DNA of 64,000 bases from Vibrio sp. DW001 (GTDB taxonomy: Bacteria > Pseudomonadota > Gammaproteobacteria > Enterobacterales > Vibrionaceae), in contig NZ_CP091975.1 in NCBI RefSeq assembly GCF_029016285.1, positions 2,232,001 to 2,296,000 on the forward strand. The letters are read 5' to 3'. The notes under the pieces are model-generated. The model saw nothing but the letters and a program-made list of their open reading frames with translations. It had not been told where the DNA came from and did not search any database. Both the position numbers and the translations under genes were made by a program. Below, piece by piece: positions 44,788-54,809 of this stretch (positions are counted from its first letter, which is position 1; the number at the start of each line of letters is the position of its first letter).

Positions 44788-46326
44788 ATGACCATTAACT
44801 TCAACAGTAAAGTACGTTCTAAGCGCCTCTATCGCTCTAATGGCGACATCAATAAAGCTTCGTCTTTTCATCCTAACCAAGAAGAAATTGCCAGTTTATC
44901 CAGTTTTGAAAGCGACAGAGGAAGAATCATCAATTCGGCTGCCATTCGTCGCTTACAACAAAAAACGCAGGTATTCCCTTTAGAAAGAAATTCTGCCGTT
45001 CGAAGTCGCTTAACTCACTCAATGGAAGTTCAACAAGTGGGTCGATATATTGTCCAAGAGGTATTTAAGCAACTAGATAAACAGGAAAAAGAGCACTATC
45101 ACTTAGATCAGTTGGAGCGACAATTTGAATCTATTGTTGAGATGGCTTGCCTCATGCACGATGTTGGTAACCCACCCTTTGGTCACTTTGGTGAACAGGC
45201 GATTAATTGTTGGTTTGAAAAACAGTTACATACCCTTATAGCCACCAATGCCGCTGAAGCTAAAATCGAACTACCTGAACCCCTTTATCGAGACCTATCA
45301 AACTTTGAAGGCAATGCCCAAGCAATTCGATTGGTCCACACCCTACTAGAGTTAAACCTGACCTTCTCACAGGTATCCGGCATTCTAAAATACACCCGTC
45401 GGGCAGACCAACTCAGCCCAAAAGAACTAAAAAAGAAAAATCCAGACTATAACGATGAATTGAGTTATTTGAAGAAAAAAGTCGGTTATTACGTGAGTGA
45501 AGACGACTACGTCTCTTGTTTACGCACCTGCTTGAGCATGGAAGAAGGCTGCCGCTCACCCTTTTCTTATATTATGGAAGCCGCCGATGATATCTCTTAT
45601 GGTATTGCGGATATAGAAGATACCGTAGAGAAAAACATTATTGACCCATCCCACTTAGAAAGAATCTTAATTGAAGAGTATTCCAACCTATTGGCCAAGT
45701 ATAAAAACGCAGCCACTAACGAAATGGAAGACATTGTAAAATTGGCTTCAGAAAGTGCACAGAAAGCAAATAACTGCGCAACAAGTCATTTCTTCATTAC
45801 GCTCCGAGTGGAGATAAATAAACGAGTTCCGAATTACGCCGCGAACCAGTTTATTGAAAACATTGACGCTATCTATCACGGGCGCTTTAATCGAGCATTA
45901 ATTGAAGATGAAAGCACCGAACACGCGTTAGTACAAACCCTCAAAAACATCGCAGTAAAATACGCCATCTGCGCACCAGAAGTAGACGCCCGCAAGTTAC
46001 AAGGCTATCGAATTATTACCGGGCTTCTGGATATCTACAAACCGCTTATCGAGCTTGATAGCGATACTTTCACCCAGATTGTTGAAGGTGAAGAAGACAC
46101 ACCACTTTATGAAACGCGCTTATTCAATAAACTCCCTAGTAAACATTTGCGTGCTTACACGAATGCCTTGAAAGAAGAGGCCATTGCCAAATTACCCTAT
46201 GAATATGCGCCCGATGTTTGGGAGTTTTATTTTCGGGTACGGTTGATTCAAGACTACATCAGTGGCATGACCGACCAATTTGCCTTTGACGAGTATCGAG
46301 CACTAATGGTGATAGATCCGAGTTAG
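44788..46326 (+). CDS. dgt: Deoxyguanosinetriphosphate triphosphohydrolase (dGTPase)
   Basis: The 512-residue HD-domain enzyme splits dGTP to deoxyguanosine and tripolyphosphate. Metal-site residues are H77 (RSRLTHSMEV) and H124-D125 (CLMHDVGNPPFGHFGE), with the later EAADDISYGIADIEDTVE providing the remaining aspartate. ATG at 44788 has AGGGA 6 nt upstream. An ATG at 44770 is less likely. E. coli-type dGTPases limit dNTP pools and some homologues protect against phage. It is a single gene here. Confidence 0.9.
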   Translation: MTINFNSKVRSKRLYRSNGDINKASSFHPNQEEIASLSSFESDRGRIINSAAIRRLQQKTQVFPLERNSAVRSRLTHSMEVQQVGRYIVQEVFKQLDKQEKEHYHLDQLERQFESIVEMACLMHDVGNPPFGHFGEQAINCWFEKQLHTLIATNAAEAKIELPEPLYRDLSNFEGNAQAIRLVHTLLELNLTFSQVSGILKYTRRADQLSPKELKKKNPDYNDELSYLKKKVGYYVSEDDYVSCLRTCLSMEEGCRSPFSYIMEAADDISYGIADIEDTVEKNIIDPSHLERILIEEYSNLLAKYKNAATNEMEDIVKLASESAQKANNCATSHFFITLRVEINKRVPNYAANQFIENIDAIYHGRFNRALIEDESTEHALVQTLKNIAVKYAICAPEVDARKLQGYRIITGLLDIYKPLIELDSDTFTQIVEGEEDTPLYETRLFNKLPSKHLRAYTNALKEEAIAKLPYEYAPDVWEFYFRVRLIQDYISGMTDQFAFDEYRALMVIDPS

Positions 46327-46371
46327 TTTTTACTGCATGGTTTAAGATGTATTTGGTTGACTACGCGCTTG

Positions 46372-46400
46372 ACGAGATCCTCGTTTCCACGAGGATGACG
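46372..46400. repeat. REP-like palindrome after dgt
   Basis: ATCCTCG-TTTC-CACGAGGAT followed by GACGG resembles the GTCATCC/GGATGACG palindromes that also occur at 58414-58476. Such interspersed repeats are common between genes in vibrios and related bacteria. Confidence 0.55.
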
Positions 46401-46472
46401 GCCTAATAGAGTTATATACGAAAGACACTGTTGAATGATTTATCCCCACCATTGAACCAGTAAGGTCTTTGC

Positions 46473-47636
46473 TTAGTCAGCAACGCCCATTTTTTCTGCG
46501 GTTATAACAATAGTGCCATCTGAACTACTATTTTGAGCGTGAATACGGTTTCTAACTTCATTTTCAAGCGCTGCTTGGGTATTCTCACCATTAGATAGCA
46601 GGGTTGTTTGTGCTGTCTTTTTCTTGTTAGCGTTCTGTCTCACTTCTTCTTCCAGTTGGCTTCTAGCGGCTGCCAATTCAGATCTATAATCGTTCCACTT
46701 CTGAGCCTTTATGCGTTCATCTTCATCGGCTTCTTTCTTAAGATCTGATACTGATGGCGTGTTATTTACCACTTCTTGTGCGTGTGCGAAGATTTTTTGC
46801 TTGTCATCCAAACTCAATCGGTCTGTTTTCGTGTAGTATTTTGTTAAGAATTTATACGATTTCTCGTTATTTTCGCATGCCGAATAAGCCAACGCTGAAC
46901 TTCTTGAGTATTTATAACAACGTGTATCTCTATGGTTAGAGACCGTTTCAATATCGGATCCGTTATCCAAAATAGTCGTAAACATTTGGCTTTTTTCTGG
47001 GCTGCCGTCGTAATACATCATCGCCATCTCAAGCAGTCCGGGTGCGCTATCCCAACTAGGCACATATTGCACCTTTAAGGCGTCTATTGGAAACTTGCAT
47101 TCGGTCGTGGAAGTTAAGTCTGCTTTACCATTAGACGTTACTTTATGGTCGGCGAGCAGCAAGGCCAAGGTTTTAGGATAATTATTAATATAGGCATTGG
47201 TAATTGGTGAAAGGTTTCCATACCCACAAACATCCGACGCTATTCGGTGCTGCTTCATAAGCCGAATAAACTTCACAGCGTCTTCATCATTAAGTCCAAA
47301 CTTTATAGGCGCGTTGATTGTATATCTGACTTTATAATACTCATCGTCATAATAGACTTTATCCCTCACTATCATGTGCATACGATATTGGTCTTCCCAC
47401 CTAGCCAATAACCATTCAGCCAATTCAATATCATTCGTATAAATACTGCACTCTAACAAGGTATTGCATGGGCCGTTCGAACTGAATCCATCGGATGGGT
47501 TCTGTTGTTCCAAATAGGCAATTTTTTGGTCTGTCGGCAAATGTTGGTTTGTGACAAGGTAATCCTGCATTCCACCTTGAGTTGCAACGCACCCAGATAA
47601 CATCACCATCGACAGTAGGGCCAGTAATTTATACAT
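46473..47636 (-). CDS. Hypothetical lipoprotein
   Basis: The 387-residue protein has a lipoprotein signal (MYKLLALLSMVMLSGCVATQ; lipobox LSGC, lipidated C16). No family was recognised. The middle has loosely repeated helical segments with LAEWLLARW and TLALLLADH, reminiscent of ankyrin-type helices. The C-terminal quarter is a charged coiled coil (WNDYRSELAAARSQLEEEVR). It would be anchored to the inner leaflet of the outer membrane or to the inner membrane. It is a monocistronic gene. Confidence 0.75.
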   Translation of the reverse strand: MYKLLALLSMVMLSGCVATQGGMQDYLVTNQHLPTDQKIAYLEQQNPSDGFSSNGPCNTLLECSIYTNDIELAEWLLARWEDQYRMHMIVRDKVYYDDEYYKVRYTINAPIKFGLNDEDAVKFIRLMKQHRIASDVCGYGNLSPITNAYINNYPKTLALLLADHKVTSNGKADLTSTTECKFPIDALKVQYVPSWDSAPGLLEMAMMYYDGSPEKSQMFTTILDNGSDIETVSNHRDTRCYKYSRSSALAYSACENNEKSYKFLTKYYTKTDRLSLDDKQKIFAHAQEVVNNTPSVSDLKKEADEDERIKAQKWNDYRSELAAARSQLEEEVRQNANKKKTAQTTLLSNGENTQAALENEVRNRIHAQNSSSDGTIVITAEKMGVAD

Positions 47637-48082
47637 ATAGGGAGACCAAACTAAATTATTCTATGAATAAGTTTGCCCATTCGGATAAGCAAGGGCAATG
47701 ACACCTATCAAATAATGGTCACTCTCTGATAATACACTCTGTTGTAGTGGTGCGGTGAATTACGTCACTTACATAAAGGTTAACTATCAATCTGCTTGCA
47801 TTACGTAACATTAGAGATCGCAGTATTACTATGCAAAAATAATTCAAAGATTAATAGTTGCGTAAAGCCGTTAATTAGGGATACCCAGATTCGAGCTACA
47901 TCAATGGAATGGATTGGATAACAGGCTTTTCCCCAACATGATTTTGCGAGGACCTTAGGCGGACAAATCTCGTTACCTGCTTTCGATGAGCTCACTAATA
48001 CTTAGATGTTACCGAACCATGCACAATCACTTCAAAAGTAAGCAAGTTTTAACAACGGGTTATGAGCCTTAAGTATGCATGT
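47637..48082. other. Gene-poor intergenic region
   Basis: It lies between the lipoprotein gene and the LysR gene. A 64-codon frame on the minus strand (47801-47995) has no ribosome site and no recognisable family, so no gene is called. Confidence 0.4.
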
Positions 48083-48973
48083 TTATTCGCAGCCTAATTT
48101 CAGACACTCTACAAATTTCTTTACAAACACACTTTTCTCGTCGGTTAGGAATATGGCGCCTACAACACTTTTTGTTTTGAGATCGTCAACTGGGACAAAT
48201 ACTACATCATTACTTTGGTGACTGGATATCGACTCTCCAACTAATGTACAACCTAATCCAGCAGACACTAGGGCAATTGCGGTATTTATTTCTACGGCTT
48301 CATAAGCTATCTGGGGTTCCAGTCCATTTTCCCTGAACAATGACAGCAGCTGTCCACTGAATACGCTCAAAGGATCTTTTGGGTAAACGATGAATTCTTC
48401 TTTACACAATTCATTCAACCTCAGCGATTCTCTACTAGCAAATGGGTGGTTTACTGGAACCGCAGCAACGAATGGGTCCTGCATTATCTCTTGATAAATA
48501 AACCCATCAGGCACAACAGGGCTTCCTATAAATCTGGATATACCTACATGGAATTTGCCACTTCTAATACTGTCAGGTTGGTAGTCAGAAAGCTCTTCAA
48601 CAAGGTCGAGCTGGACTTCAGGGTATTCTTTCCTGAATGCTCTTATCGCTGAAGGCATAAAGGAAAATAAGGCAGAGCGGACAAATCCCAGCCCCAACCA
48701 GCCATGCTGACCCGCTACGATTTTTTTTGTTTCTCGTTTTAGTTGATTTGTGTTGGCAAGAATATCCGTCGCACGAGGGTAGAAAAACTCGCCTAAATCA
48801 GTCAGTTCCATCGGGCGCGTGGTGCGGTCAAATAGCTGCCCGCCCAGTTCGGTTTCCAGTTGAGAGATTTGCATACTTATTGCTGTGGGTGCAACGTATA
48901 AGTTTTTTGCGGCTTGTGCAGCACTGCCTACTTTTACAATCTCACAAAAGTACTTTATCTGTTTTAGGTTCAT
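48083..48973 (-). CDS. LysR family transcriptional regulator of the RraA/GltS unit
   Basis: The 296-residue protein starts MNLKQIKYFCEIVKVGSAAQ and continues AAKNLYVAPTAISMQISQLETELGGQLF, the LysR winged helix. A standard effector domain follows. It diverges from the RraA-like aldolase gene with 87 nt between start codons, the usual arrangement for a LysR activator and its target. Confidence 0.92.
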   Translation of the reverse strand: MNLKQIKYFCEIVKVGSAAQAAKNLYVAPTAISMQISQLETELGGQLFDRTTRPMELTDLGEFFYPRATDILANTNQLKRETKKIVAGQHGWLGLGFVRSALFSFMPSAIRAFRKEYPEVQLDLVEELSDYQPDSIRSGKFHVGISRFIGSPVVPDGFIYQEIMQDPFVAAVPVNHPFASRESLRLNELCKEEFIVYPKDPLSVFSGQLLSLFRENGLEPQIAYEAVEINTAIALVSAGLGCTLVGESISSHQSNDVVFVPVDDLKTKSVVGAIFLTDEKSVFVKKFVECLKLGCE

Positions 48974-49060
48974 TTAATCTTATCTTAAGTTCAAAAAACG
49001 ATGTTTGTATTCATTTAAATATAACTTAATAATTAGTTCAGTTATATAGATAGGAGATAA

Positions 49061-49750
49061 ATGATGAGTGACGGTGATATTTCGATATGTCATGACCCCC
49101 TTAAGAATAGCTTTAATGAGAAGATGGAGTGCTTAAAACAATTAGGCACTGCAACTATCTATGAAGCTCAGGGGGCTACAGGGGCATTAGATAGTAGTAT
49201 CAAACCATTGCACGGAGATATGCGTTTTGCTGGTCCAGCATATACCGTTGATATGAGGCCTGCTGACAACTTGATGGTACATTACGCAATGTTACGGGCA
49301 CATCAAGGAGACATTCTGGTACTTGATGCTAAAGGTTTTATAGAAGCTGGACCGTGGGGGGATGTACTGACATCTCAGGCGATGCGTATGGGGTTAAGTG
49401 GACTTTTAATCAATGGTGCCGTGAGGGACTCGACTGCAATTATTGATATGGGATTTCCTGTATTCTCCAAGGGCTTAAGCATTAAAAGCACTGGAAAGAA
49501 CCAAGTAGGGAAGGTTGAAGTTCCAGTACATATTTCTGGTGTAGAAATAAACTCTGGAGACATTGTTGTAGGAGACCGTGACGGAGTGGTTGTAGTCAAA
49601 AGGCACCGATTGGACGAAGTCATTGAACTGAGTCTGAAACGCGAAGAAAAAGAAACCGAATTTATAAAACAAATAATAAACGGTGGAACCACGGCTAACC
49701 TATTGAACTTAGAAGATAAATTATCTTCTATTCAAACGGACAACGAATAA
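49061..49750 (+). CDS. RraA-like HMG/CHA aldolase family protein
   Basis: The 229-residue protein has the family core GPWGDVLTSQAMRMGLSGLL and INGAVRDSTAI, where G-x-W-G-D and R-D contribute the metal and substrate site of 4-hydroxy-4-methyl-2-oxoglutarate / 4-carboxy-4-hydroxy-2-oxoadipate aldolases. The related RNase E inhibitor RraA is shorter (about 160 residues) and lacks the extra helices, so an aldolase role is favoured. A GATAGGAG ribosome site precedes the two candidate ATGs (49061, 49064). It lies 37 nt ahead of gltS. Confidence 0.8.
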   Translation: MMSDGDISICHDPLKNSFNEKMECLKQLGTATIYEAQGATGALDSSIKPLHGDMRFAGPAYTVDMRPADNLMVHYAMLRAHQGDILVLDAKGFIEAGPWGDVLTSQAMRMGLSGLLINGAVRDSTAIIDMGFPVFSKGLSIKSTGKNQVGKVEVPVHISGVEINSGDIVVGDRDGVVVVKRHRLDEVIELSLKREEKETEFIKQIINGGTTANLLNLEDKLSSIQTDNE

Positions 49751-49787
49751 ATACAACCCTTTAATCCAGATAACAAAAGAGTTTATT

Positions 49788-50966
49788 ATGAACATCACAT
49801 TAGATTTAGTACAAACAATCGGCCTTGCTGCCGTCATCCTGTTTGTTGGACAGCAGACAAAAGAACGAGTAAGTTTCCTGCAAAAGTACTTTATTCCAAC
49901 CCCTGTTATTGGTGGTTTACTTTACGCGCTTCTAACGCTTTTAGGACACCAAACAAACACATTTTCTATACAGCTTGATCATGGTCTAACAAAATTTTTA
50001 ATGGTTCTTTTCTTCACTTGTACAGGCTTCTTGGCGAGTGTAAAAGTGATTAAAAGCAGTGGTAAACAAGGTGCAGTTCTAGCCGTGTTATCTGTTGTAC
50101 TATTAATTTTACAAGACACCGTGGGCGCGGGCCTCGCTCAAGCATTAGGTCTGCATCCTCTATTGGGTGTGGCAATAGGATCAGTATCAATGTCTGGTGG
50201 ACTGGGTTCAGCAGCTGCATTTGGCCCGTCTTTTGAAGCGCTGGGTGTAGATTCAGCGACTGTTATTGGTATTGCGGCGGCAACATTTGGTCTTATCATG
50301 GGTAGCCTTATTGGTGGCCCAATCGCAAAAGCACTTGTAGAAAAACACGGTTTAACTGGCGGTTCTAGTGCTACGGTGACAACGGCTATTCAAGTAGACA
50401 GTAAGAAAACAAACGTTACCCCAATGACAAGCGTTATCATTATACTGGCTACGATGGCGTTTGGTGCGTATTTAGTTGCTGGCCTGAATAAAACTGGTAT
50501 TACGTTCCCTTACTATGTTGGTGGTGTTTTCGCAGCAGCCATAGTGCGTAACGTTGCAGATGCAAGAGGATACGAAATTGCGATGCCTCACATTAATCTT
50601 ATCGGCAACTCAGCACTTAATCTGTTCTTGGCTCTTTCTTTAATGGGCCTTCAGATATGGAAGTTGTTCGACTTGGCGGTTCCGATGATGATCATCTTGC
50701 TTGGTCAGCTTATTCTCATGGCGTGTTTTGCGTACTTTGTTATCTTCAAATTGATGGGGAAAGACTACGAAGCCGCAGTAATGTCAGCAGGACACTGTGG
50801 TGTTGGTCTAGGTCAAACACCAAACGCAATAGCAAACATGTCGGTAGTGATTGAGAAGTATGGTGCAGCACCTAATGCATGGGTCATGTTACCAGTGATA
50901 ACTGTCATAGTGATTAATTTGGTTAACCCGCTGCTCATCACTTTCTGTATGAACTTGCTCTCATAA
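49788..50966 (+). CDS. gltS: Sodium/glutamate symporter GltS family
   Basis: The 392-residue protein has ten or more predicted helices in two inverted repeats, each with a family-typical reentrant loop: GSVSMSGGLGSAAAFGPSFE near residue 145 and MSAGHCGVGLGQTPNAIANM near residue 330. This is the GltS hallmark. It imports glutamate with sodium in E. coli. Here it is co-transcribed with an aldolase for C5-C6 oxo-dicarboxylates, so the true substrate may be a related dicarboxylate. A hairpin terminator follows. Confidence 0.88.
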   Translation: MNITLDLVQTIGLAAVILFVGQQTKERVSFLQKYFIPTPVIGGLLYALLTLLGHQTNTFSIQLDHGLTKFLMVLFFTCTGFLASVKVIKSSGKQGAVLAVLSVVLLILQDTVGAGLAQALGLHPLLGVAIGSVSMSGGLGSAAAFGPSFEALGVDSATVIGIAAATFGLIMGSLIGGPIAKALVEKHGLTGGSSATVTTAIQVDSKKTNVTPMTSVIIILATMAFGAYLVAGLNKTGITFPYYVGGVFAAAIVRNVADARGYEIAMPHINLIGNSALNLFLALSLMGLQIWKLFDLAVPMMIILLGQLILMACFAYFVIFKLMGKDYEAAVMSAGHCGVGLGQTPNAIANMSVVIEKYGAAPNAWVMLPVITVIVINLVNPLLITFCMNLLS

Positions 50967-50977
50967 GGGTTTCATTT

Positions 50978-51010
50978 AACAATCCGCTTTCTTTTAGAAG
51001 GCGGATTGTT
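50978..51010 (+). terminator. Terminator after gltS
   Basis: AACAATCCGC and GCGGATTGTT, extended by TTT/AAG, form a stem of 10 or more bp with a short loop and T-rich 3' side, 12 nt after the gltS stop. Confidence 0.85.
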
Positions 51011-51219
51011 TATATGCAAACCAGAATTAGTCAACCTTATCTTATCAATAAACCTTCGTTCATATAGACAATCAGAAGCACTGGAAGGCCGCCTATTGCT
51101 GGCCCCCACCTCCTCATTTGAAATCTGTTATCCCGAAAGGAGAAACGAAGGTTTGATGCATAGAATAGCATTTTCACTACATTAGAAGACGTGACATCAA
51201 CTAAGTACAGTGCTTACCT

Positions 51220-51654
51220 CTATTCCCCTTTCTTCTCCACAATCGGGTGCACCAAAATGTCCACCAAACTGGTGTTAATTAATTGGCGAGAGGTCGAAAT
51301 AAAGTGACTCCAAAAATCGTGGTGATGACCGCAGATCAGCAAGTCAATGTCATGTTTTTCTATCACGTCAGGGAGTTTGTTACTTATATTGCCGGTTCCA
51401 ACTAACGCCACCTTAATCGGCACTTCCGAACGGCTAATGAAACGTTCAAAGTAACGGTTGGTTTTTTCCGAAACGTTTGATTTACTCTCTGACAAATTCA
51501 TGTCGAAAAATTCGGTGTAAATTTCCCCGTGGGTGCTATCAATATAAATCAATGAGACATCGGCGTTAAACTTTTTGGCGTAAACCGCCGCCTTGTCAAT
51601 GAGTGAGTCACTTTCATCTGAAAGTTCTACTGCAACTAGAATGTGTTTATACAT
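51220..51654 (-). CDS. Universal stress protein UspA family
   Basis: The 144-residue protein begins MYKHILVAVELSDESDSLID and has the C-terminal segment HDIDLLICGHHHDFWSHFIS then STSRQLINTSLVDILVHP. This is close to the GxHG-type ATP-binding/dimer motif, here with GHH. Cytoplasmic stress-response protein. It is transcribed alone. Confidence 0.88.
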   Translation of the reverse strand: MYKHILVAVELSDESDSLIDKAAVYAKKFNADVSLIYIDSTHGEIYTEFFDMNLSESKSNVSEKTNRYFERFISRSEVPIKVALVGTGNISNKLPDVIEKHDIDLLICGHHHDFWSHFISTSRQLINTSLVDILVHPIVEKKGE

Positions 51655-51799
51655 ACGGCTACTTCCTCAACCTGTTGATACGAGATATCGTTATTACATC
51701 AAGTAGAGTACCACTACAGAACGTTTGATTTTGTTCGTGAATTCGCATTTTTCTGATGTTCGGTAAAACAAGATTTGACACCCAAAAACAATGTGAAGA

Positions 51800-52696
51800 C
51801 TACGCCAGCAAATCCAACAACTCAGCGGTAATAAAGTCAAACACCACTCTCACTCGGCGGCTGGTATTGAGCTCACGGTGTGTCGTCAACCATATCGGAA
51901 AAACAAACGGCTCCAACTCGGTTGGTACTCGTTCTACCAACGGTTCCGAGTCACCGACATTCTCGGGCATGATGCCAATACCTAAGCCTTGTTTTACCAG
52001 CTCCCAGTGCGTAATGTAGTTTTCACTGATGATAGGGAAATTACCATGCGTAAGATGTAGGCCCCGGCTGTTAAGCTCTTTGATCAACATTCCGCTGCGG
52101 TCGAAACTGATGTAACTGGCCTTATTGAGATCATCTATACAGCGTGGGTTACCTATCTCATTAAGGTAAGCGGGTGTAGCGTAAAAACGAGCCGCCACTT
52201 CCTTTATCTTTCTTGCAATCAACTCAGGTTGTGTAGGACGAAAATTTCGAATGGCAATGTCTGCCTCTCGGCGCATTAGATCACTTGTTTTGTTGGTAGA
52301 GACAATCTCTATGCGAATCTGCGGATGTTGTTTGCGCAGCTTAGCAATGATCTTGGGCAGCCAAAATGCGGCGTGAACCTCACTGGCACTAATACAGATG
52401 GTCCCTTCAATGTTTTGTGAAATGCCACAGGCGGTCAACGATGCAAGGTTAGCCGCGTTTCCCATCGCTCGAATATGATCAAGAAGCTCTAGGCCCCCTG
52501 GGGTAAGAATAAGCCCCTGCCCGACACGTTCAAACAACACAATGCCCAGCTCCTGCTCTAGTGCGGTAACTTGGCGACCAAGTGTCGGTTGCGTCATCTT
52601 TAAAGCCCGTGCAGCAGCAGAAAAAGACCCCTCTTCTGCGGTAACTAAAAAGGCGCGAGCCCGATTCCAGTCAAAGTTAACTGATTGCCAATCCAT
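51800..52696 (-). CDS. LysR family transcriptional regulator
   Basis: The protein (298 residues from the chosen ATG; an ATG at 52708 adds four) has the LysR helix-turn-helix: AFLVTAEEGSFSAAARALKM then TQPTLGRQVTALEQELGIVLF. It diverges from the NAD(P)-binding protein gene at 52805, its probable target. Confidence 0.9.
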   Translation of the reverse strand: MDWQSVNFDWNRARAFLVTAEEGSFSAAARALKMTQPTLGRQVTALEQELGIVLFERVGQGLILTPGGLELLDHIRAMGNAANLASLTACGISQNIEGTICISASEVHAAFWLPKIIAKLRKQHPQIRIEIVSTNKTSDLMRREADIAIRNFRPTQPELIARKIKEVAARFYATPAYLNEIGNPRCIDDLNKASYISFDRSGMLIKELNSRGLHLTHGNFPIISENYITHWELVKQGLGIGIMPENVGDSEPLVERVPTELEPFVFPIWLTTHRELNTSRRVRVVFDFITAELLDLLA

Positions 52697-52804
52697 ACGT
52701 AAATGCATACCTGTTGTGCTTATATCGACATACCTATCCTACATGGCGAATGTTACGATCGCCATCTGAAATAACAAAGAACCTAGAGCAATCAGGAAGA
52801 CGTA

Positions 52805-53542
52805 ATGAAAACAGTATTAGTGTTAGGAGCCAGTGGCGCGACGGGTCGGTTAGTGGTTCAACAATTTCTTGAGAAGGGTATCAACGTGACGGCCATTGTT
52901 CGCGCCGAAAGCTCGCTGCCTGAATCGTTTAGCGAACAATCCCCTTTACAAGGGCATTTACAGGTCATAAAAGCCAACATCTCTGAGCTGCCAACCGAAG
53001 AGCTTGCGATCTATCTTAAGCCGTGCGACGCCGTTATCTCTTGTTTAGGCCATAACCTCACCGCCAAGGGGCTGTTTGGCCAACCAAGAAAACTCGTCAC
53101 CGATGCCGTCGAAAAAATAACCCACACACTAGAATCGATGAGCCTTGAACAGGAAGTAAAGTTCATCCTTATGAATACAACAGGCAACAGCAATGACGAT
53201 ATCCCCGAGACCCCCCCGATTTCACAAAGAATGATTATTTCAGCACTGCGTTGGGCGCTGCCACCACACCTCGATAATGAAAAGGCGGCCGATTTTCTTC
53301 GCCTTCAAATAGGCCAACAGCATAAACATATTGAATGGGTTGTGGTTCGTCCAGACAGCCTGACAGACGACCCCTTTGTGAGCCAATACGAACTGCATCA
53401 TTCACCGCTTAGGAATGTCATCTTTGACGCGGGTAAAACCAGTCGTATTAACGTCGCCAATTTCATGTTTAATCTGATCAGTGATGAGGTTCTATGGCAC
53501 CAATGGAAGGGTAAAATGCCCGTTATTTATAATTGCGTATGA
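52805..53542 (+). CDS. NAD(P)-binding (SDR-like) oxidoreductase
   Basis: The 245-residue protein begins MKTVLVLGASGATGRLVVQQ, the G-x-x-G-x-x-G dinucleotide loop of atypical SDRs of the biliverdin-reductase-B type. A later NTTGNSNDDIP loop and WVVVRPDSL match NAD(P)H-binding proteins lacking the classical YxxxK. The substrate is unknown. It diverges from a LysR gene. Confidence 0.8.
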   Translation: MKTVLVLGASGATGRLVVQQFLEKGINVTAIVRAESSLPESFSEQSPLQGHLQVIKANISELPTEELAIYLKPCDAVISCLGHNLTAKGLFGQPRKLVTDAVEKITHTLESMSLEQEVKFILMNTTGNSNDDIPETPPISQRMIISALRWALPPHLDNEKAADFLRLQIGQQHKHIEWVVVRPDSLTDDPFVSQYELHHSPLRNVIFDAGKTSRINVANFMFNLISDEVLWHQWKGKMPVIYNCV

Positions 53543-53703
53543 CTCAGCATGCCCAAAGCCAACTCAACTCAACCATCACCGGACAAGAAAATGAGCTAAA
53601 TGATACCCACGTAATCAATTATTGACGTTTCATTGCCTTGACACATACTTGACTAATCAACTACCATTCAATTATTAATCAACGACTACACAAGGTAATT
53701 ATT

Positions 53704-54123
53704 ATGTCTTTAATGCCACAATCCAATCTTTTAATCGAGCATTCGTTTATCAGTTCAGCGCTAAACAAAAAGGTGGACTCTTGCCTAAGCCCACATGGTA
53801 TCAGCTTCACCGAGTACACCATTATGTACCACCTACACAGTGCTGAAGGGATGGCCATGAGCAGAATTCACTTGGCAAACAACATTGGTTTGACCGCGTC
53901 TGGCATCACTCGTTTATTGGCGCCAATGGAAAAGATTCACATTGTGGTAAAAGAGAGCAACCCAAGGGATGCACGACAAAGTTTGGTCCGCCTATCTGCG
54001 ACTGGCGAACAGCTATTCCAAGACGCCTCCGTCGCGGTTGAACACACTGCTCAGTCTGCATTCTCTCTGTTTTCTAAGAAAGAGCTGCAACTGCTCAGCG
54101 AACTGAACAATAAAATAAAGTGA
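53704..54123 (+). CDS. MarR family transcriptional regulator
   Basis: The 139-residue protein has a MarR winged helix: ISFTEYTIMYHLHSAEGMAM, HLANNIGLTASGITRLLAPM and the wing NPRDARQSLVRLSATG. It lies 52 nt ahead of a P-loop protein gene in the same direction. Confidence 0.85.
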   Translation: MSLMPQSNLLIEHSFISSALNKKVDSCLSPHGISFTEYTIMYHLHSAEGMAMSRIHLANNIGLTASGITRLLAPMEKIHIVVKESNPRDARQSLVRLSATGEQLFQDASVAVEHTAQSAFSLFSKKELQLLSELNNKIK

Positions 54124-54175
54124 ATATCGCTAAAACTCGTTCACTTTAAAACGGCGTTGGTAAGGTAAATCTATT

Positions 54176-54697
54176 ATGAATAAAAGTAGCATGCATATTA
54201 TATTTGGCCCTATTGGAGCCGGTAAAAGCACCTTCGCTCAACAGTTAGCGAAGCAACATAACGCCATGATTTTTTCCATAGACGAATGGTTTAAAACGCT
54301 TTATTTCGATGACATGAACGGCATGCCAGACCTTAGTTGGACATTTGAGCGCGTTGCAAGGTGTGAACATCAAATATGGTCGGTCGCTAAGCAGTCGATA
54401 GGTTTAGGACATAATGTAATTTTTGACCTAGGACTACTAAAAATAGCCGACCGAGAAAGAATCAACACCCTGTGCGAAGAGATGAATGTTGAAAAACATT
54501 TTTATTTCTTAACGACCGATCTCGCCACACGCCAATCTCGAGTGACAAAGCGAAATACAGAAACCGGTGGTACCTTCAGTTTCTCGGTATCTCCAAAAAT
54601 GTTTGAGGTAGCAAACGGCATGTTTGAAGAACCAAATGATGCGGAGTTGATCTATACAAGGGTCGTTGATACCAACGTTCCAAGAACGTCACCATAA
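54176..54697 (+). CDS. P-loop kinase-like (AAA/zeta-type) protein
   Basis: The 173-residue protein has Walker A IIFGPIGAGKSTFAQQLAKQ near the N-terminus, DEWFKTLYF after strand 2 and a lid-like region with RVTKRNTETGG. This is the pattern of small-molecule kinases and zeta-like nucleotide kinases. The target is unknown, and chloramphenicol-phosphotransferase-like or other kinases are possible. No antitoxin-like gene precedes it. Confidence 0.7.
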   Translation: MNKSSMHIIFGPIGAGKSTFAQQLAKQHNAMIFSIDEWFKTLYFDDMNGMPDLSWTFERVARCEHQIWSVAKQSIGLGHNVIFDLGLLKIADRERINTLCEEMNVEKHFYFLTTDLATRQSRVTKRNTETGGTFSFSVSPKMFEVANGMFEEPNDAELIYTRVVDTNVPRTSP

Positions 54698-54809
54698 TAA
54701 AGTCCGTATTATCTCATGCCGCACGCTGCTATAAAACGCAAGTAAAGTGATCGATTGCTTGAAATCACTCGTAGTGATATCTAGTGAATACGCGTCTTTG
54801 GGAAGTACT

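Noticed and set aside
44788..46326. dgt as part of a defence operon with its neighbours
   Set aside because: It stands alone with non-coding DNA on both sides. A housekeeping role is the simpler reading.
47801..47995. 64-codon ORF on the minus strand
   Set aside because: No ribosome site, no neighbouring operon and unconvincing composition. Probably chance.
54176..54697. Zeta-type toxin of a toxin-antitoxin pair
   Set aside because: The preceding gene is a MarR regulator with its own family match, not an epsilon-like antitoxin. Only a general P-loop kinase call is supported.
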